Positions 1 through 10,600 of a stretch of 64,000 bases of DNA are shown here, one piece after another (position 1 is the first letter of the stretch; each line of letters begins with the position of its first letter). The stretch comes from Wurfbainia villosa. Lineage: Eukaryota; Streptophyta; Magnoliopsida; Zingiberales; Zingiberaceae. The position numbers and the translations under genes were made by a program. The stretch spans positions 91,926,800 through 91,990,799 of the forward strand of contig CM045992.1 of NCBI GenBank assembly GCA_025175895.1. The letters are read 5' to 3'. A model generated the notes under the pieces. That model searched no databases. It had not been told where the DNA came from and was given only the letters and a program-made list of their open reading frames with translations.

Positions 1-534
1 TGGCTCCCAATTATCATGTTAAGGGTATTGGAGCCTATTGTAAACTTTTCTAGGGCTTTGGTCAAATAATCTACCTTTTCCCTTAGAGCCCTATTTTCTT
101 CTATGCATGCATCATTAACATTGAAAGGCATATATTCATGTGAGCATGCATCATCATTATTATCATGACTAGAAGAAATATCATCATTTAAGCATGCTTT
201 TTCTAACTTCTCTTCTAAGTCCTTAATTTGTTCAAGCATGCATTTATTTTTCTTCTTTGCTCTAAATAAATCCCTAGTTAAGCTAGAAACCATGGAAACT
301 ATTTTCTTGGGAGTTAGATTTGTTACCATAGCTTCCATGTCTTCTTCTTCTTCGGATGAGGAAGATGGTGAAGAAGCTCCCCCTTCACTAGAGCTCTCCT
401 CACTTGTGCTTGATCCTTCATTTTCGGAGGAGGAGCAATCTAGGTCATCAAAAGCCATTAGGGCTAAGTTGGTGACAAAGGCATTCTCCTCTTCCTCGGA
501 TGATGAGGAGGAGGAGGATGAGGGATCATCCCAA
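1..534 (-). pseudogene. Element D gag, C-terminal part (runs off left edge)
   Basis: Minus-strand reading from 534 down to 1 is open and encodes an acidic, serine-rich segment followed by a charged, coiled-coil-like stretch ending near LEKFTIGSNTLNMIIGS. The same ending motif (LEKF..GS..L) occurs in the gag C-terminus of elements C, G and H, which identifies it as the post-zinc-knuckle part of a SIRE-like copia Gag. It continues the gag at 3025-4048: removing 535-3024 plus one copy of CCCAA rejoins the frame through the residues T-W-D-D-P, the conserved TW motif seen in the other gags here. The protein is split by insertion L and cannot be made whole. The rest of gag and any pol lie left of the window. 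Confidence 0.85.
530..534. repeat. Target-site duplication of L, left copy (CCCAA)
   Basis: CCCAA lies directly before the TGTTGG start of L and is repeated at 3025-3029 directly after its terminal AACA. A perfect 5-bp duplication is what a copia integrase makes. Confidence 0.9.
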
Positions 535-1468
535 TGTTGGGATGTATACTGAAAGCCTAGCTCTTTTTGTATGAACATCTTTATTTTGAAATAAGAATCA
601 CATGATCATTGTTTGCACTTTATTTATATATGTGCATATTGTCTAATACTTTACATTGTAGATAACATGGTGCCTGGGTGTGGCACAGTAGATCATGTTA
701 TCAGTCCCTTGTAGAGTATAAGTAGAGGCTCACAACTAAGATGGTTTTGGACAAACCATTGGTATGGTTGTAGTGTAGCTTGGTATTGTTTTGTCTTAAA
801 CATAGAGTTACACTAGTACACTTAGGTGTATTGAGCAGGACCGACATAGAGGTGATTCAATTTATTGCTGACTACATAATTGAATCGGACCTCGGATATT
901 ATGTTGTACATGCTCTTAATCCCGATATAATAACGGGCACATGTACTTAGTATTTATTTCTTTGATTTACCAGAGGGTGAGATTTCTATGGATTAAATCA
1001 ATATGCCCGGTAAGTTGGGAAATGATATTATTTACATGGTGTGTCGTTGATTATAGGAGGAAACCGTGTCCTATGTATTAGGTTGATGATGTCCCCTTAA
1101 GGAGCTCATAAGGTTCATCATGTAAACCCTGCAGGTTGACTTAGTCAACATGATGATAAGGTTGAGTGGTACTACTCGAGGAGTTAGATGTTGATTAATT
1201 GATGGTCAGTAAATCAATTAATTGACGGACATTCGATATCTTAAACACGGGGAGATGGATGTACAAATAATATATGGAGCCCATATTAATTTATGGGGGT
1301 TGGTGAGGTAGTTCGATGATGATCCTCTAGTGGAATGGAACATCATTGATGGATCAAGTTTTTATGGTTCCGATCCATCGGGTGGCCAAGACCCAACTCC
1401 TCCTCATGGTCCCTATCGTAGCCTTACATAAACCTCATGAAGTCTAGATCAAATGATGGAAAACAAAT

Positions 1469-1735
1469 CTCTAGATCCGACGGTTAGGATTAAAACCCTA
1501 GAACCGACGGTTGAGATTAAATCTCTAGATCCGACGGTTGGGATTAAAACCCTAGAACCGACGGCGGAGATTAAATCTCTAGATCCGACGGTTGGATTAA
1601 AATCCTAGAACCGACGATGGAGATTAAATCTCTAGATCCGACGGTTGGATTAAAATCCTAGAACCGACGGTTGAGATTAAATCTCTAGATCCGACGGTTG
1701 GGATTAAAACCCTAGAACCGATGGTTGAGATTAAA
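1469..1735 (+). repeat. 54-bp minisatellite, about five copies
   Basis: Tandem units built on CTCTAGATCCGACGGTTGG and TTAAAACCCTAGAACCGACG alternate with TTGAGATTAAAT. Units differ by single bases and 1-nt indels (for example GGGATTAAAACC against GGATTAAAATCC). The two half-units are themselves related (AGATCCGACGG and AGAACCGACGG), so the basic period may be about 27 bp. It lies mid-LTR in L. Confidence 0.85.
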
Positions 1736-1759
1736 CCAAGGCCTAAACCTAACTCTATA

Positions 1760-2460
1760 AAAGGGTGGCTTGGGTTGGGCGGCAACCAAGTTTTCAAATG
1801 ATGGAGTTGGATGGCTTGGCAAGAAAATAGGAGGAGGCTAGGGTTAGGGTTTGGTTCATGGTGTTGGCGGCAACATGAAGAAGTCTTCTCTTCTTCTTCT
1901 TCCCAATGATGGTGGCAACCCTTCCTCCCTTTTCCTCCTTAGTTTGGCGCTCCCAAGCTTCTCCATCCTTTCTATGGCTTAGGTTGGATGGCATTAGGAG
2001 AGTCTCCTTGGGCAAACCAAATCCTATATGGGATAGGATTGGGGTTGGGCTAGGGTTAGGGTTTTGGGATTAGGGTGGGCGGCAACAAGAAGATGAAGAT
2101 CCTTTTCTTCTTCCTTCTAAGTGTTGGCCAGCCACTATCCTTGTTCCCTCTACCTTAGCCGGAGCTCAACTTTTTCTCCTTAACTTCATCCTTGGCCGGA
2201 AATTAGGAGAGTCTTGCCTAGGGTTTGGGCGGCAACAAGGAGAAGGATTGTTTTCCTTTCCTTTCTCCAAGTGTTGGCCGGCACCCATACCCTTGGTGTT
2301 TCTCTTTTGGTTGGTTTCCATTTTGTTCTCTTTGGACCGGCGGCAAACATCATGTTTGGAGCTTGATGGTTGGTCCTAGATAAGAGATGAGTTTTGTTTC
2401 CATTATGTTCTCTCTATTCTTGGGGCCGGCGGCATCGATCCTTTGTGGATTGGTGGTTGG
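1760..2460 (+). repeat. Diverged GGCGGCAAC repeats in L
   Basis: The motif GGGCGGCAAC or a close variant recurs near 1777, 1864, 2068, 2227, 2338 and 2426. In several cases it is followed by a purine-rich then TTC-rich stretch and AGTGTTGGCC. Spacing is irregular (about 90-200 bp), so this is an old, diverged tandem array. No gene is seen here. Confidence 0.5.
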
Positions 2461-2956
2461 CTCAAGCAAGAAGGGAAAGAGAGTTCTTCTTTCTTTGTAT
2501 TGAAGAAGATCTAGGAAGCTTCAACTTGTGGAGGATCTTCGCCCACACGAAGTCTACAAGGAGGTTAGGACATACGGTAGAAGACCAAGAGGTATAAAAG
2601 TTTTACAACTTTTATTATTGTTCTTTGCATGTTCTTATTTGATATGCTAGCTTATGTTCTTTATGTTAGTATATGTTGATTATACTAGTTTACATTTGCA
2701 TGTATTTGTATAATCATGGACCCCGAAGATAAACACATTAACCGGCGATCCATCCGTCGTCTCTTCCGCGGCTATACGACTAGAAGAGTTGGTTGCTTGA
2801 ACAACTAGTTTGTTCAAGCAATCGCTCGAGTCGTTAGCACGACGACGAAATTGGTTGTGCTTAGGAAACTCATCCCATCCGGATTAGTTTTCATTAGTGA
2901 AAATTTTAATCCGGGGACATGGGAGCCAATGAGCCTCCGAGGACTAGCACGGTTCC

Positions 2957-3024
2957 AACAATTGGTATCAGAGCTTCTGGGCAATACCAACAATTGGTAT
3001 CAGAGCTTCTGGGCAATACCAACA
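2957..3024 (+). repeat. Duplicated 32-bp PBS unit at the right end of L
   Basis: AACA-ATTGGTATCAGAGC-TTCTGGGCAATACC occupies 2957-2988 and is repeated exactly at 2989-3020, followed by AACA (3021-3024) and the target duplication. TGGTATCAGAGC (2963-2974 and 2995-3006) is the minus-strand primer-binding site normally found just inside a 5' LTR. Confidence 0.9.
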
Positions 3025-4048
3025 CCCAAGTCCTAGCTTTTAATGCCTTTGCCTTCCCTTTTTCTTTGCCCTTCTTTTCTTCTTCCTTTTTCTTTTTGCT
3101 CCCCTTCTTCTTCTTCTTTTCTTCCTTCTTTCTCTTCTCCTCCTTGCTCTTGTTCAAGAGGGGACAATTGTCTCTTATGTGTCCCTCTCCTTGGCAATTA
3201 TAACAAATTACCTTCCCCCTTGGTCTTCTTCTCCTATCATTAGAATTATTGAATTTAAAACCTTTTAATGCACGCCTTACCCTCCTTACCATATAAGCTT
3301 CTTCCGTGCTATCCATGGAAGAGGATGAGGATGCTTCGTCGGAGGAGGAGGAGGTCTCCATCTTCTTCTTCCCTTTGTGGGCCATCAAAGCTACCCCTCT
3401 TGAAGGTTGAATTCTAGGCTCTTCAATTATTCCTTCAAGTCTTGTTTCATGGAGCTCCATTGTCGAAAAGAACTCCTTCAAGGTGCTCACTTCTAAGTTC
3501 TTTGACATGTAGAAGGAGTCCACCATTGAGCTCCACTTTGATAACCAGGGAAAGGCATCTATAGTCTTCATGAGCATGTCCCGGTTTGAGAGCTTTTCAC
3601 CTACACTTATCAAACCGGTTAGAATTTCCTTAAATCTAGAGTGTAGGGATTTTACCTTCTCTCCCATTTCGAGTTTGATATTTGACAATTGGGAGCGAAG
3701 GACATCTCTCCTTGCTAGCTTCGCCTCGGATGTGCCTTCATGGATCTCTATTAGTTTGTCCCACATTTCCTTGGCGCTAGCACACTCTCCTATCCGGTTG
3801 ACTTCTTGTTGAGGGAGGACATTATAGAGGTGGTGCTTGGCCTTTGAATTTGCCAAGTATTCTTCCCTTTGCCTCTTGCTCCACCTTGATTTCTCCAAGG
3901 GCTCCCCTTCTTCATCCCTAGGCAATTCGAAACCGTTTTCCATAATCAAAAGAATTTCAAAATCAGTCTCGAAAAATACCTCCATTCTCTTTTTCCACCA
4001 AGAGAATTCGCCTTCGAATTTCGGTGGGTGAATATTTGAGCCGGCCAT
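3025..4048 (-). pseudogene. Element D gag, N-terminal part with CCHC zinc knuckle
   Basis: Starts at ATG 4048 (MAGSNIHPPKFEGEF) 50 bp downstream of the PBS in element sense, the normal place for a copia gag. The N-terminal half is the UBN2/Ty1-copia Gag domain: SWWKKRMEVFF near residue 17, then NVLPQQEVNRIGECASAKEMWDKL and the FPWLSKW segment. A Ser-rich stretch precedes the zinc knuckle CYNCQGEGHIRDNC (about residues 282-295), then a Lys/Glu-rich tail. Gag forms virus-like particles in the cytoplasm and binds element RNA. At 3029 the frame enters insertion L; the remainder is at 1-534. Element M at the right edge carries a close relative. Confidence 0.9.
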
Positions 4049-4097
4049 CTTTGGATGAAGTGTTTGTTGAGGCGGTTAGTCCTCGACAAACGACTTG

Positions 4098-4109
4098 GCT
4101 CTGATACCA
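4098..4109 (-). promoter_or_regulatory. Element D primer-binding site
   Basis: Reverse complement reads TGGTATCAGAGC, the complement of the 3' end of initiator Met-tRNA used to prime copia reverse transcription. It sits 2 nt from the LTR border (TG at 4112). Confidence 0.9.
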
Positions 4110-4111
4110 CT

Positions 4112-5026
4112 TGTAGGGGATCGATCGGCCGGTTAGAGGGGGGTGAATAGCCCTCTTTCGTTCGGTGATGTAATTTACTCGTCTACAAAATGTTAGCGTA
4201 AGCAGAATATGCAAATACAAACAAATCAAGACAAAGCAAAAGATAAACAAGAATACAAACAATGCAAACACCAAGATGTAACGTGGTTCATGGCTACGCC
4301 GCTAATCCACGGTCCAATTCGTCCAAGGTGAATCACTCCTTAATCTTTCACTAGATCTCTCCTTTGCACAAAGCTAGGTGGAGATAACCTCTTTTACACA
4401 AAGACACTCCTCTTACAAATATAATGGAAATAAGCTCAAGTAAGAGGATGGAAAGCTTTAGGGCACTTTGGGAGAAGGTTAGAGCATGAGCATTAGGCCC
4501 CCAAATCCCCACACCCTTCCTCTTTATAGAGGAAGAGGGTTTCTTCCCGTTGACACAGGAGCAGTCGACTGATGTCCCTATCAGTCGACTGGTCCTGTAG
4601 CCGTTGCCCAATAACGGCTGCTTTCCACGTTGGATTTCATCCAACGGTACTGGCATCAGTCGATATATATTGCCATCAGTCGAGTGCTCCGCAAGCTCGA
4701 CTCCATTCTGCCGGTGCAGTGCCATCGATCATTGCCATCCCTCGCCGATCGTGATGTCGGCAATGATCTGCGATCCAAGCGCGATCGGCTGCAAATCAAA
4801 CCCTAGTCTTATACGGTCGAACTCCATTCGACTAGAAGCGATCATTGCCGATCCATGGCGATCGGTGATGTCGAAAACTCATCCGATACTTAGCAAAATG
4901 GCCAAGTTTCACCTAGGAGCTCTACCCCTTCCCGGGTTACATTCGCTCACTCTCATTCCTCGGAGTCCCTCGCCTTTGAAGTTATCTTCGTCCGACCACG
5001 TCCCTCGGATGCGCCAAGCGCACGGC
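4112..5026 (-). mobile_element. Element D 5' LTR, proximal part (interrupted by C)
   Basis: Begins next to the PBS with TGTAGGGGATCGATCGG (element-sense end CCCCTACA) and contains the U5 motif CTATTCACCCCCCTCTAAC shared by the SIRE-like elements here. Around 4560-4870 there are CAGTCGACTG palindromes and decayed versions. The LTR is broken at about 5027 by element C. Its far part lies at 34978-35439, where about 176 bp (4854-5026 in the left piece) is present a second time. The intact relative in M (61954-63056) is 1103 bp. Confidence 0.85.
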
Positions 5027-5224
5027 TTGGTGCAACAATGCTCCAAGCATTTATATATTTTGATGTTTGGATAATCATCTAAGTTAGGCAATGCTTTGTG
5101 ATCAAATTGCGAATATGTTTAAGTGACAGGAAAATCCAAGGATGAAGACTTGGTAAAAGAGAAGTCCAAATATGATCTTGTCAAGGAAAGTCCAAGGGAC
5201 GGACTTGACAGCATAAGACCAAGC
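5027..5224 (+). mobile_element. Element C 5' LTR, left fragment
   Basis: TTGGTGCAACAATGCTCC and the following sequence match the start of C's 3' LTR at 33635 onward. The expected initial TGT is missing or changed, since the preceding bases (CACGGC) belong to D's LTR. The fragment ends with the CAAGC duplication where the A/B complex enters. Confidence 0.9.
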
Positions 5225-6923
5225 TGTTGGAGATTTGAGGGCGCTAGAGGGGGGGTGAATAGCATTGTGAACGTACGAAGATGGAATTCAATCGTGATCG
5301 TGTCTACAATTTCGTTAGCACAGCGGAATATAGAAATGATAACAGCAATAACGAAATATACAATCACGCTAACACGATGATATAACGTGGTTCGGAACCA
5401 CACGGTTCCTACTCCACGGATCGAGCTCTAAAGAGCTCTAGTGATGCACACGCAATCACTAATAAATAATAACTCCTTCTCGGAACAATCCGGAGGCGGA
5501 GAAACCTCGTACAAGGATTACACTAAGTAATACACAAGATACAAGCAAATACAAGTAAGAAATACAATGCAAGTAAAGGAAAAACAACTTTATAAGAGCT
5601 TTGGATTGCTTGATCTTTGATTGCCTTGAACTAGCTTTGAAGGACTGGAAAGCACCAACTTCCCCCTTCAATTTCGCCCAAGAGAATCACTGCTTCAATC
5701 CTCCCACGAACAACTCCTTTTAACCTGTGTCGGGCTGGATTTCCGCCTATCAGTCGACTGATGCCACTGTTGTCGTGAGACAACGGCTCAATCCACGTTG
5801 GACAAGTTCCAACGGGACTCTTAGCGATCGCCAACATTGTGATCATTGCCGGCGCCCATCGTCGGTAGTCGGTCGGCTACTGAGCGCTGTGCTCGACCGC
5901 AGGCTGGCGGATCGGCTAGGCCCTTGGCGATCATTGCGAGCAATTCTAGCTCTAAACTAGCAGTCGAACTCAAGTCGACTCACCGCAGTCGAATCGGCCA
6001 TAATGCCAGTCGACTGCCAACCTCAAGAATAAGGTTTTAACCCAAGTATGGTGCCCCCATACTTGCTAGACCACCCTTAGCCTAGACCTAAGCCTTCTAG
6101 CCACCTCTCGGATCCCTCCAAGTCATCCATGACTTGTTCATCCATCGCGCTAGCCTCCAGGTGCTTCCCTCGGCTATGTCATGCTAACGGTGTCTACACC
6201 GCCAAAGCACATTGGACTTACGCCGCCAAGACTCCGCTTGGACTTTACGCTGCCAAACATTGGGCTTATGCTGCCAAGACTCCCGCTTGGACTTTACGCC
6301 CAATATAAGACTAAAAGCTTGGACTTTCTGTTGCCAAACATCCTTGGACTTCGAATGCAAGACTCAAGCTTGGACTTTCTTGCCAACCCGTGCTTGGACT
6401 TTCCCTTGCCAACCCATGTTGGACTTTCCATGCCAAGACCCATGCTTGGACTTTCCATTTGCCAAGACTCCCGCTTGGACTTCTCATTTGCCAAGACCCA
6501 TGCTTGGACTTCTCATGCCAAGTACTCAAGACTTGGACTTTGCCAAATGCCAAGTGTCCCACTTGGACTTTTCATGCCAAGTGCTCAAGACTTGGACTTT
6601 ACCAAATGCCAAGTGTCCCACTTGGACTTTCCATGCCAAGTACCCATGACTTGGACTTTACCTTGCCAAGACCCATGCTTGGACTTTCCCATAATCACAT
6701 GGTCAACCCCAGTCAACCATCAAGGTCTTCCTCGAGTCAAACTCGAGTCCGGTCAAACATGACCCGGGTCGATTGCTCCAACAATCTCCCCAACATATTA
6801 ACCGACATTAATGTCAAACATCAATGCCAAACCACTTTGTCAAATCCCTTTGTCAAACATCAAAACATCACTCGAGTCAAACTCGAGTCTGGTCAATCGT
6901 GACCTGGGCCGATTGCACCAACA
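5225..6923 (-). mobile_element. A/B left LTR (3' LTR of copy A)
   Basis: 1699 bp, TGTTGGAGATTTGAGG to GCACCAACA on the plus strand. It contains, plus-strand left to right, the poly-G/C U5 motif (GAGGGGGGGTGAATAG), the palindromic GTGGTTCGGAACCAC (about 5388), the CAGTCGACTG island (about 5748-6015) and a CTTGGACTTT/TGCCAAG minisatellite (about 6210-6690). Long ORFs predicted inside the minisatellite are repeat artefacts. Confidence 0.92.
6210..6690 (-). repeat. AAGTCCAAG/CTTGGCA minisatellite in A/B left LTR
   Basis: In element sense, irregular units of roughly 25-36 bp each hold AAAGTCCAAG and CTTGGCA blocks. The same block order occurs in LTRs of A/B copies 2 and 3, C, F, J and N. The half-sites are reverse complements (CCAAG/CTTGG), so the array can fold into many small hairpins. 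Confidence 0.8.
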
Positions 6924-8743
6924 ATCTGCCCCTTTTTGATGTTTGACAAAAAAACTAAACAAATCATCTGAGTTAGACCACTAACTCAAATCCCTTACCA
7001 ATTATCCCAAATTGGTAAACACTCTCCAAATGTTCTCCCCCAAACATTCTCCCCCTTTTTGACTAATATCAAAAAGGTTTTCTCTCCAAGGAGGTCAATG
7101 TCTCATGTCCCAATGAGATCTTACAATCTCCCCCTTGATCCAAAAATAAATACCTAGGATGCCTACCATCTTCCTAGTGATAATTCACATATCACTCAAG
7201 AGAGACAATCCTATACTCTCTCCCAATTTCCAAATTGGGTATCAAAAACCCATCAATTTTCCCAATTGATGATACTCTCCCAATAACTTATCCTCTTCAA
7301 GGAGAAAAACACATCCATCATCCTAAGATGGATAACTCCCCCTAAAGGCTTGCTCCCCTTTGACCATTGCACCAACAATGTCCTTGGGAAGCCCCTAAGC
7401 CAATAGGAACTCTAAATCATCAAAATTAAGGTTCTAAGTTCAAACTTGAACTTTCCATACCCTAAATTTGATACTTTGACCTAACACTTCTCCTAATCCA
7501 TATCCAATGGATTTTCACCCTTTATAATGCTTCCCAAAGCATATCCTAGGGTTAGAAGTGGTTAGGGACCTTTTCCATAGCTGAACACGGGCTAAACAAA
7601 CCTTGTTAACCCGAAATCAGACCTGGCAGTCGACTCTCGGCGATGTCGATCATTGCCACTCACATCGCCGATCATTTGCCACTTCAACTATCAGAAATGA
7701 ATTTTGAAAATCCATAAATAATTATACGTAATTCGAAAAATTGTGAAAATTCATACGTATAATACTTATGACACAAACAATGGGTGAAAAATATTTGAAA
7801 ATTATTTTACCCATAAAATAGTGAGTTTGATACAAAACTCAAAACCATTGAAAGTTTCAATGTTTTGGCCTTATTTTGTATCAACTCTATCAATGGTGAT
7901 TGCTATCAAAAGATAGACTTCACCAAGGTTTTTCAAAATGATTTTAAAATGTTTTCAAAACCTTATTTTGGATCATATTCCTTGGGCTCTATGTACATGA
8001 CTTGTACACATGCTCTCCCAATGATCCACATATGAAACAAGATGAGTTTTAGTTCATCTAGATGCAAAAACTATGCACCTTGAACTCAACTCATATCCTA
8101 GCATCTCACATGTATCTAAGGTGTATAAATACACATACATGTCAATTGGATGTGAGATGTGGGTTTTGTTCATCCTAATCTAGGGTTTCATGCATTCTCT
8201 AAGGCAACCCTACTTGATTCCCTTATAAATGGGACTCCAAGTCATGCCATTGTCCTTAAATCAATTTTAAAACAAATTATCTTAAATGCATGAGTGATCA
8301 TGGCATAATAATAGCAATAATTAAGCATGACCAATGATCATGATGTCATGGCATAATATGAAATCTAAAAACACATGACATTTATCCTTAATCCCTAAGC
8401 ATACTCATGACATATAAATGATAGAACATAAGCATGATGTCATGTCATGGCATATGGCAAGTAAAAAGTATAGGTATAAGTATACCTAAATTTTAATATT
8501 AATTGCCATTTGATACAATTAGATATATTTTGCCATATTAACCTTAATCTCCCTAGTGTGCCAAAAACCCAAAATGGCACACTAACACTCTAAACCCTAA
8601 TTGTGCCAATTTGATCATTTTGTCAAACTTCATAACTAATATTGGCACATCCTAAAATCTTTTTAGGATTATAATTCAAATCTATTTCCAAGGTATCCAT
8701 AACCTTGAAAATAACCTAAAATGCCACCTTTATCATGGTTGAG
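6924..8743 (-). other. Copy A 3' non-coding region and polypurine tract
   Basis: Directly inside the LTR, 6924-6937 reads in element sense AAAAAGGGGCAGAT, a polypurine tract with one interrupting C. The remaining 1.8 kb has no credible ORF. It is nearly the same as 21339-23180 in copy B and related to 44566-45851 plus 59775-60216 in F, so it is family sequence, not host DNA. Poly-purine AAAAAGGGGGAGAAT repeats occur near 7045-7060. It ends at the duplication TTAAC where K is inserted. Confidence 0.85.
8102..8159. repeat. CATCTCACA...TGTGAGATG hairpin, copy A
   Basis: Perfect 9-bp arms at 8102-8110 and 8151-8159 with a 40-nt interior that itself contains ACATGTAT/ATACATGT and GTGTAT/ATACAC inverted repeats. 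Counterparts occur in B, C, E, F, G and H (see findings). Confidence 0.8.
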
Positions 8744-8748
8744 TTAAC
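8744..8748. repeat. Target-site duplication of K, left copy (TTAAC)
   Basis: TTAAC precedes the TGTTAGTG start of K and recurs at 17805-17809. Copy B at about 23190 has a single TTAAC in the same context (GAGTTAACTACCCATCC), which is the empty site. Confidence 0.95.
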
Positions 8749-10587
8749 TGTTAGTGAAAGCCCTAGAGCCAATCATGTGATGATTGTTGTATGGACTTTA
8801 TTGTATCATATTCCTATTTATAAAGGCATGGTTATTATATTTACTTGTATTGGTGCCAAATAACTAAATATAATAATGTCCTTGAGTAGTAGGTTCTTAT
8901 CTATATCAATCGATTGGTTGAATCGATAATGAGATGATATAGAGAACACTACTCTTAATCATTCCTAGTCGAGTATTAACATTCGGGGACAATGTTAATG
9001 CGTAGAGACTAGCATGTAGGTCAACAAGATGACTTGATCTCACAAGTCATGGATATGAGATATCAAGTTGACACATGGGTATGCATTGGAGAATGTATAC
9101 TGAATGACCCGCCATGAGAAAGTATCATGGATCATTATATGAGTGTCATATACTTTCTCATGTGACTATTAGTATGACTATTAGTCCTTAGACCTGAAGT
9201 CACCATGGTTCCCTACATAAGGAGTTGCATACTTTGGCTTCGTCAAACGTCACCCGTAAATGGGTGGACTATAAAGGCGATTACTGGGTCTGTAACGAAT
9301 TATGCGGAGGGATGTGAGTGATGTAGATGGGATCTATCCCTCCTATATGACGGGGGTGACATCGATATTCTTGATAGAGTGAGACCACGAAGTGCATGGC
9401 CATGCCCAAATGAGTCAATATGAGATATTGAGCTCATTTGATTAGAGTGAGTCTACTTGGAGTTCAAGATTTAGATTGTACCGAGGATGACACGGTCTAT
9501 GCCTCGATTGGTCAATCTAGATGTCAAGGATAGAGGGACATTGTCACATATTGTGAGAGTCACAATTAGTAGTCACAAAGGTGATGTTGGAGCTCAATAT
9601 TCTTGTAACTTGGGTAGCAATGATGTGTTGCTAGATACCGCTCATTGCTTATGTTCCTAAATCGGTTTAGGGACATTGCCAACGTTACAAGAACCTATAG
9701 GGTCACACACATAAGAGCAATTAGATGGAGATTAGGTTCATATGATGAACCATGAGGATTAGGTTCATGGGATGAACCAAATTGGATTAAGAGTAATCCA
9801 AATTAGACTAATTGAGTTAGACTCAAGTTGATTCAAGTGTTGAATGAGTCTAATTGAGATTTGATTCATCAAATCAATTTAAATTAATGAATAGAGATTC
9901 ATTATATTAAATTGACTTGAGTCAAGTGGTTAGATTTGATCAACCATGGGAGATTAGAGGTCAAGTTTGACTTAACTTGAGAGAGAAGATGAAAGGTCAA
10001 GTTTGACTTGACCAAATGCCATGTCATGATGATGACTAGGCATGGCCGGCCAATGATGATGCTCCACATCATCATTGACTTTGTCAGTGGTGCCACATCA
10101 TGAGGAGACCAAGGGTCATGGGAGTTACATGCATGCATGTAACCCCCTCCATAATGTGGCCGGCCAACACCATTAGGGGTTATGTGGATGAATTCATTTT
10201 GTAGAGTTACTCCCAATTACTTCATCTTCAACCTTGGAACCTTTTCTCTCAAGCTCTCCCTCTCCCATCCCTCTCTTTGGCCGAAATTCCTAAGGGAGTG
10301 CTAGCACACTCTAAGGCATTTCTCTCCACCTATTGCTTGTGTGGATACCATAGAGGAGTGTGCACTTGACACTCTCGAGTTCCGGCGAACTTTTGGACGA
10401 GCGGGATAAGCGAAGGGCGTCGCTACGAGGGTAACGTTCTAACCTCTTAGATCTAAGGTAGATCTAGGATTTCTGTAAGCACATACATGTAATTATAATT
10501 TTTTATACTTCGCACGGATCCGTGGCCGGGGCTTCCGAGGTTTTCGCAACGCAAAAAGCGGTTTTTATGGCTCGGAAAAACTCAACA
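8749..10587 (+). mobile_element. Element K 5' LTR
   Basis: 1839 bp, TGTTAGTGAAAGCC to CTCAACA. Near the end it contains a segment (about 10515-10550) absent from the 3' LTR. It ends next to GTGGTATCAGAGCC, which holds the PBS (10589-10600). Confidence 0.93.
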
Positions 10588-10588
10588 G

Positions 10589-10600
10589 TGGTATCAGAGC
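10589..10600 (+). promoter_or_regulatory. Element K primer-binding site
   Basis: TGGTATCAGAGC, one base inside the 5' LTR, matching the initiator Met-tRNA 3' end. Confidence 0.92.

Larger units (their letters stand above)
535..3024 (+). mobile_element. L: LTR-only insertion inside D gag, ending in duplicated primer-binding sites
   Basis: A 2490-bp insertion bounded by TGTTGGG and CCAACA and flanked by the duplication CCCAA. The first 2426 bp (535-2960) look like one long LTR. Beyond it come two 32-bp units, each carrying TGGTATCAGAGC, the copia initiator-Met-tRNA binding site. There is no gag, pol or second LTR inside. The 5' end somewhat resembles the LTR start of element K (TGAAAGCC.TAG), suggesting a long-LTR copia lineage, but this is a guess. 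It contains a 54-bp minisatellite and weaker GGCGGCAAC repeats. ORFs such as 1794-2015 (minus) and 2394-2597 (plus) are short and show no family features. Confidence 0.8.

Noticed and set aside
238..552. Plus-strand Ser/Glu-rich ORF
   Set aside because: Antisense shadow of D's acidic, serine-rich Gag segment; TTC/GAG-rich codons read as Ser/Glu on both strands.
1469..1735. CRISPR-like array
   Set aside because: Units are contiguous and degenerate without unique spacers, and this is plant DNA.
2919..3243. Plus-strand ORFs rich in Phe and Ser
   Set aside because: Antisense to the Lys/Glu-rich end of D's gag and partly inside insertion L.
6181..6902. Long overlapping ORFs (145-193 codons) with repeated LDF/LGL/TWTF phrases; also 20593-21317, 25982-26566, 26644-27023, 33691-34147 and 41244-41777
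   Set aside because: They lie in LTR minisatellites open in several frames at once, because unit lengths and composition avoid stops. No start context, domain or conservation beyond the DNA repeat.
10589..10600. TGGTATCAGAGC sites as possible tRNA genes
   Set aside because: Only the 12-nt tRNA complement is present, each next to an LTR end; no cloverleaf. These are primer-binding sites.
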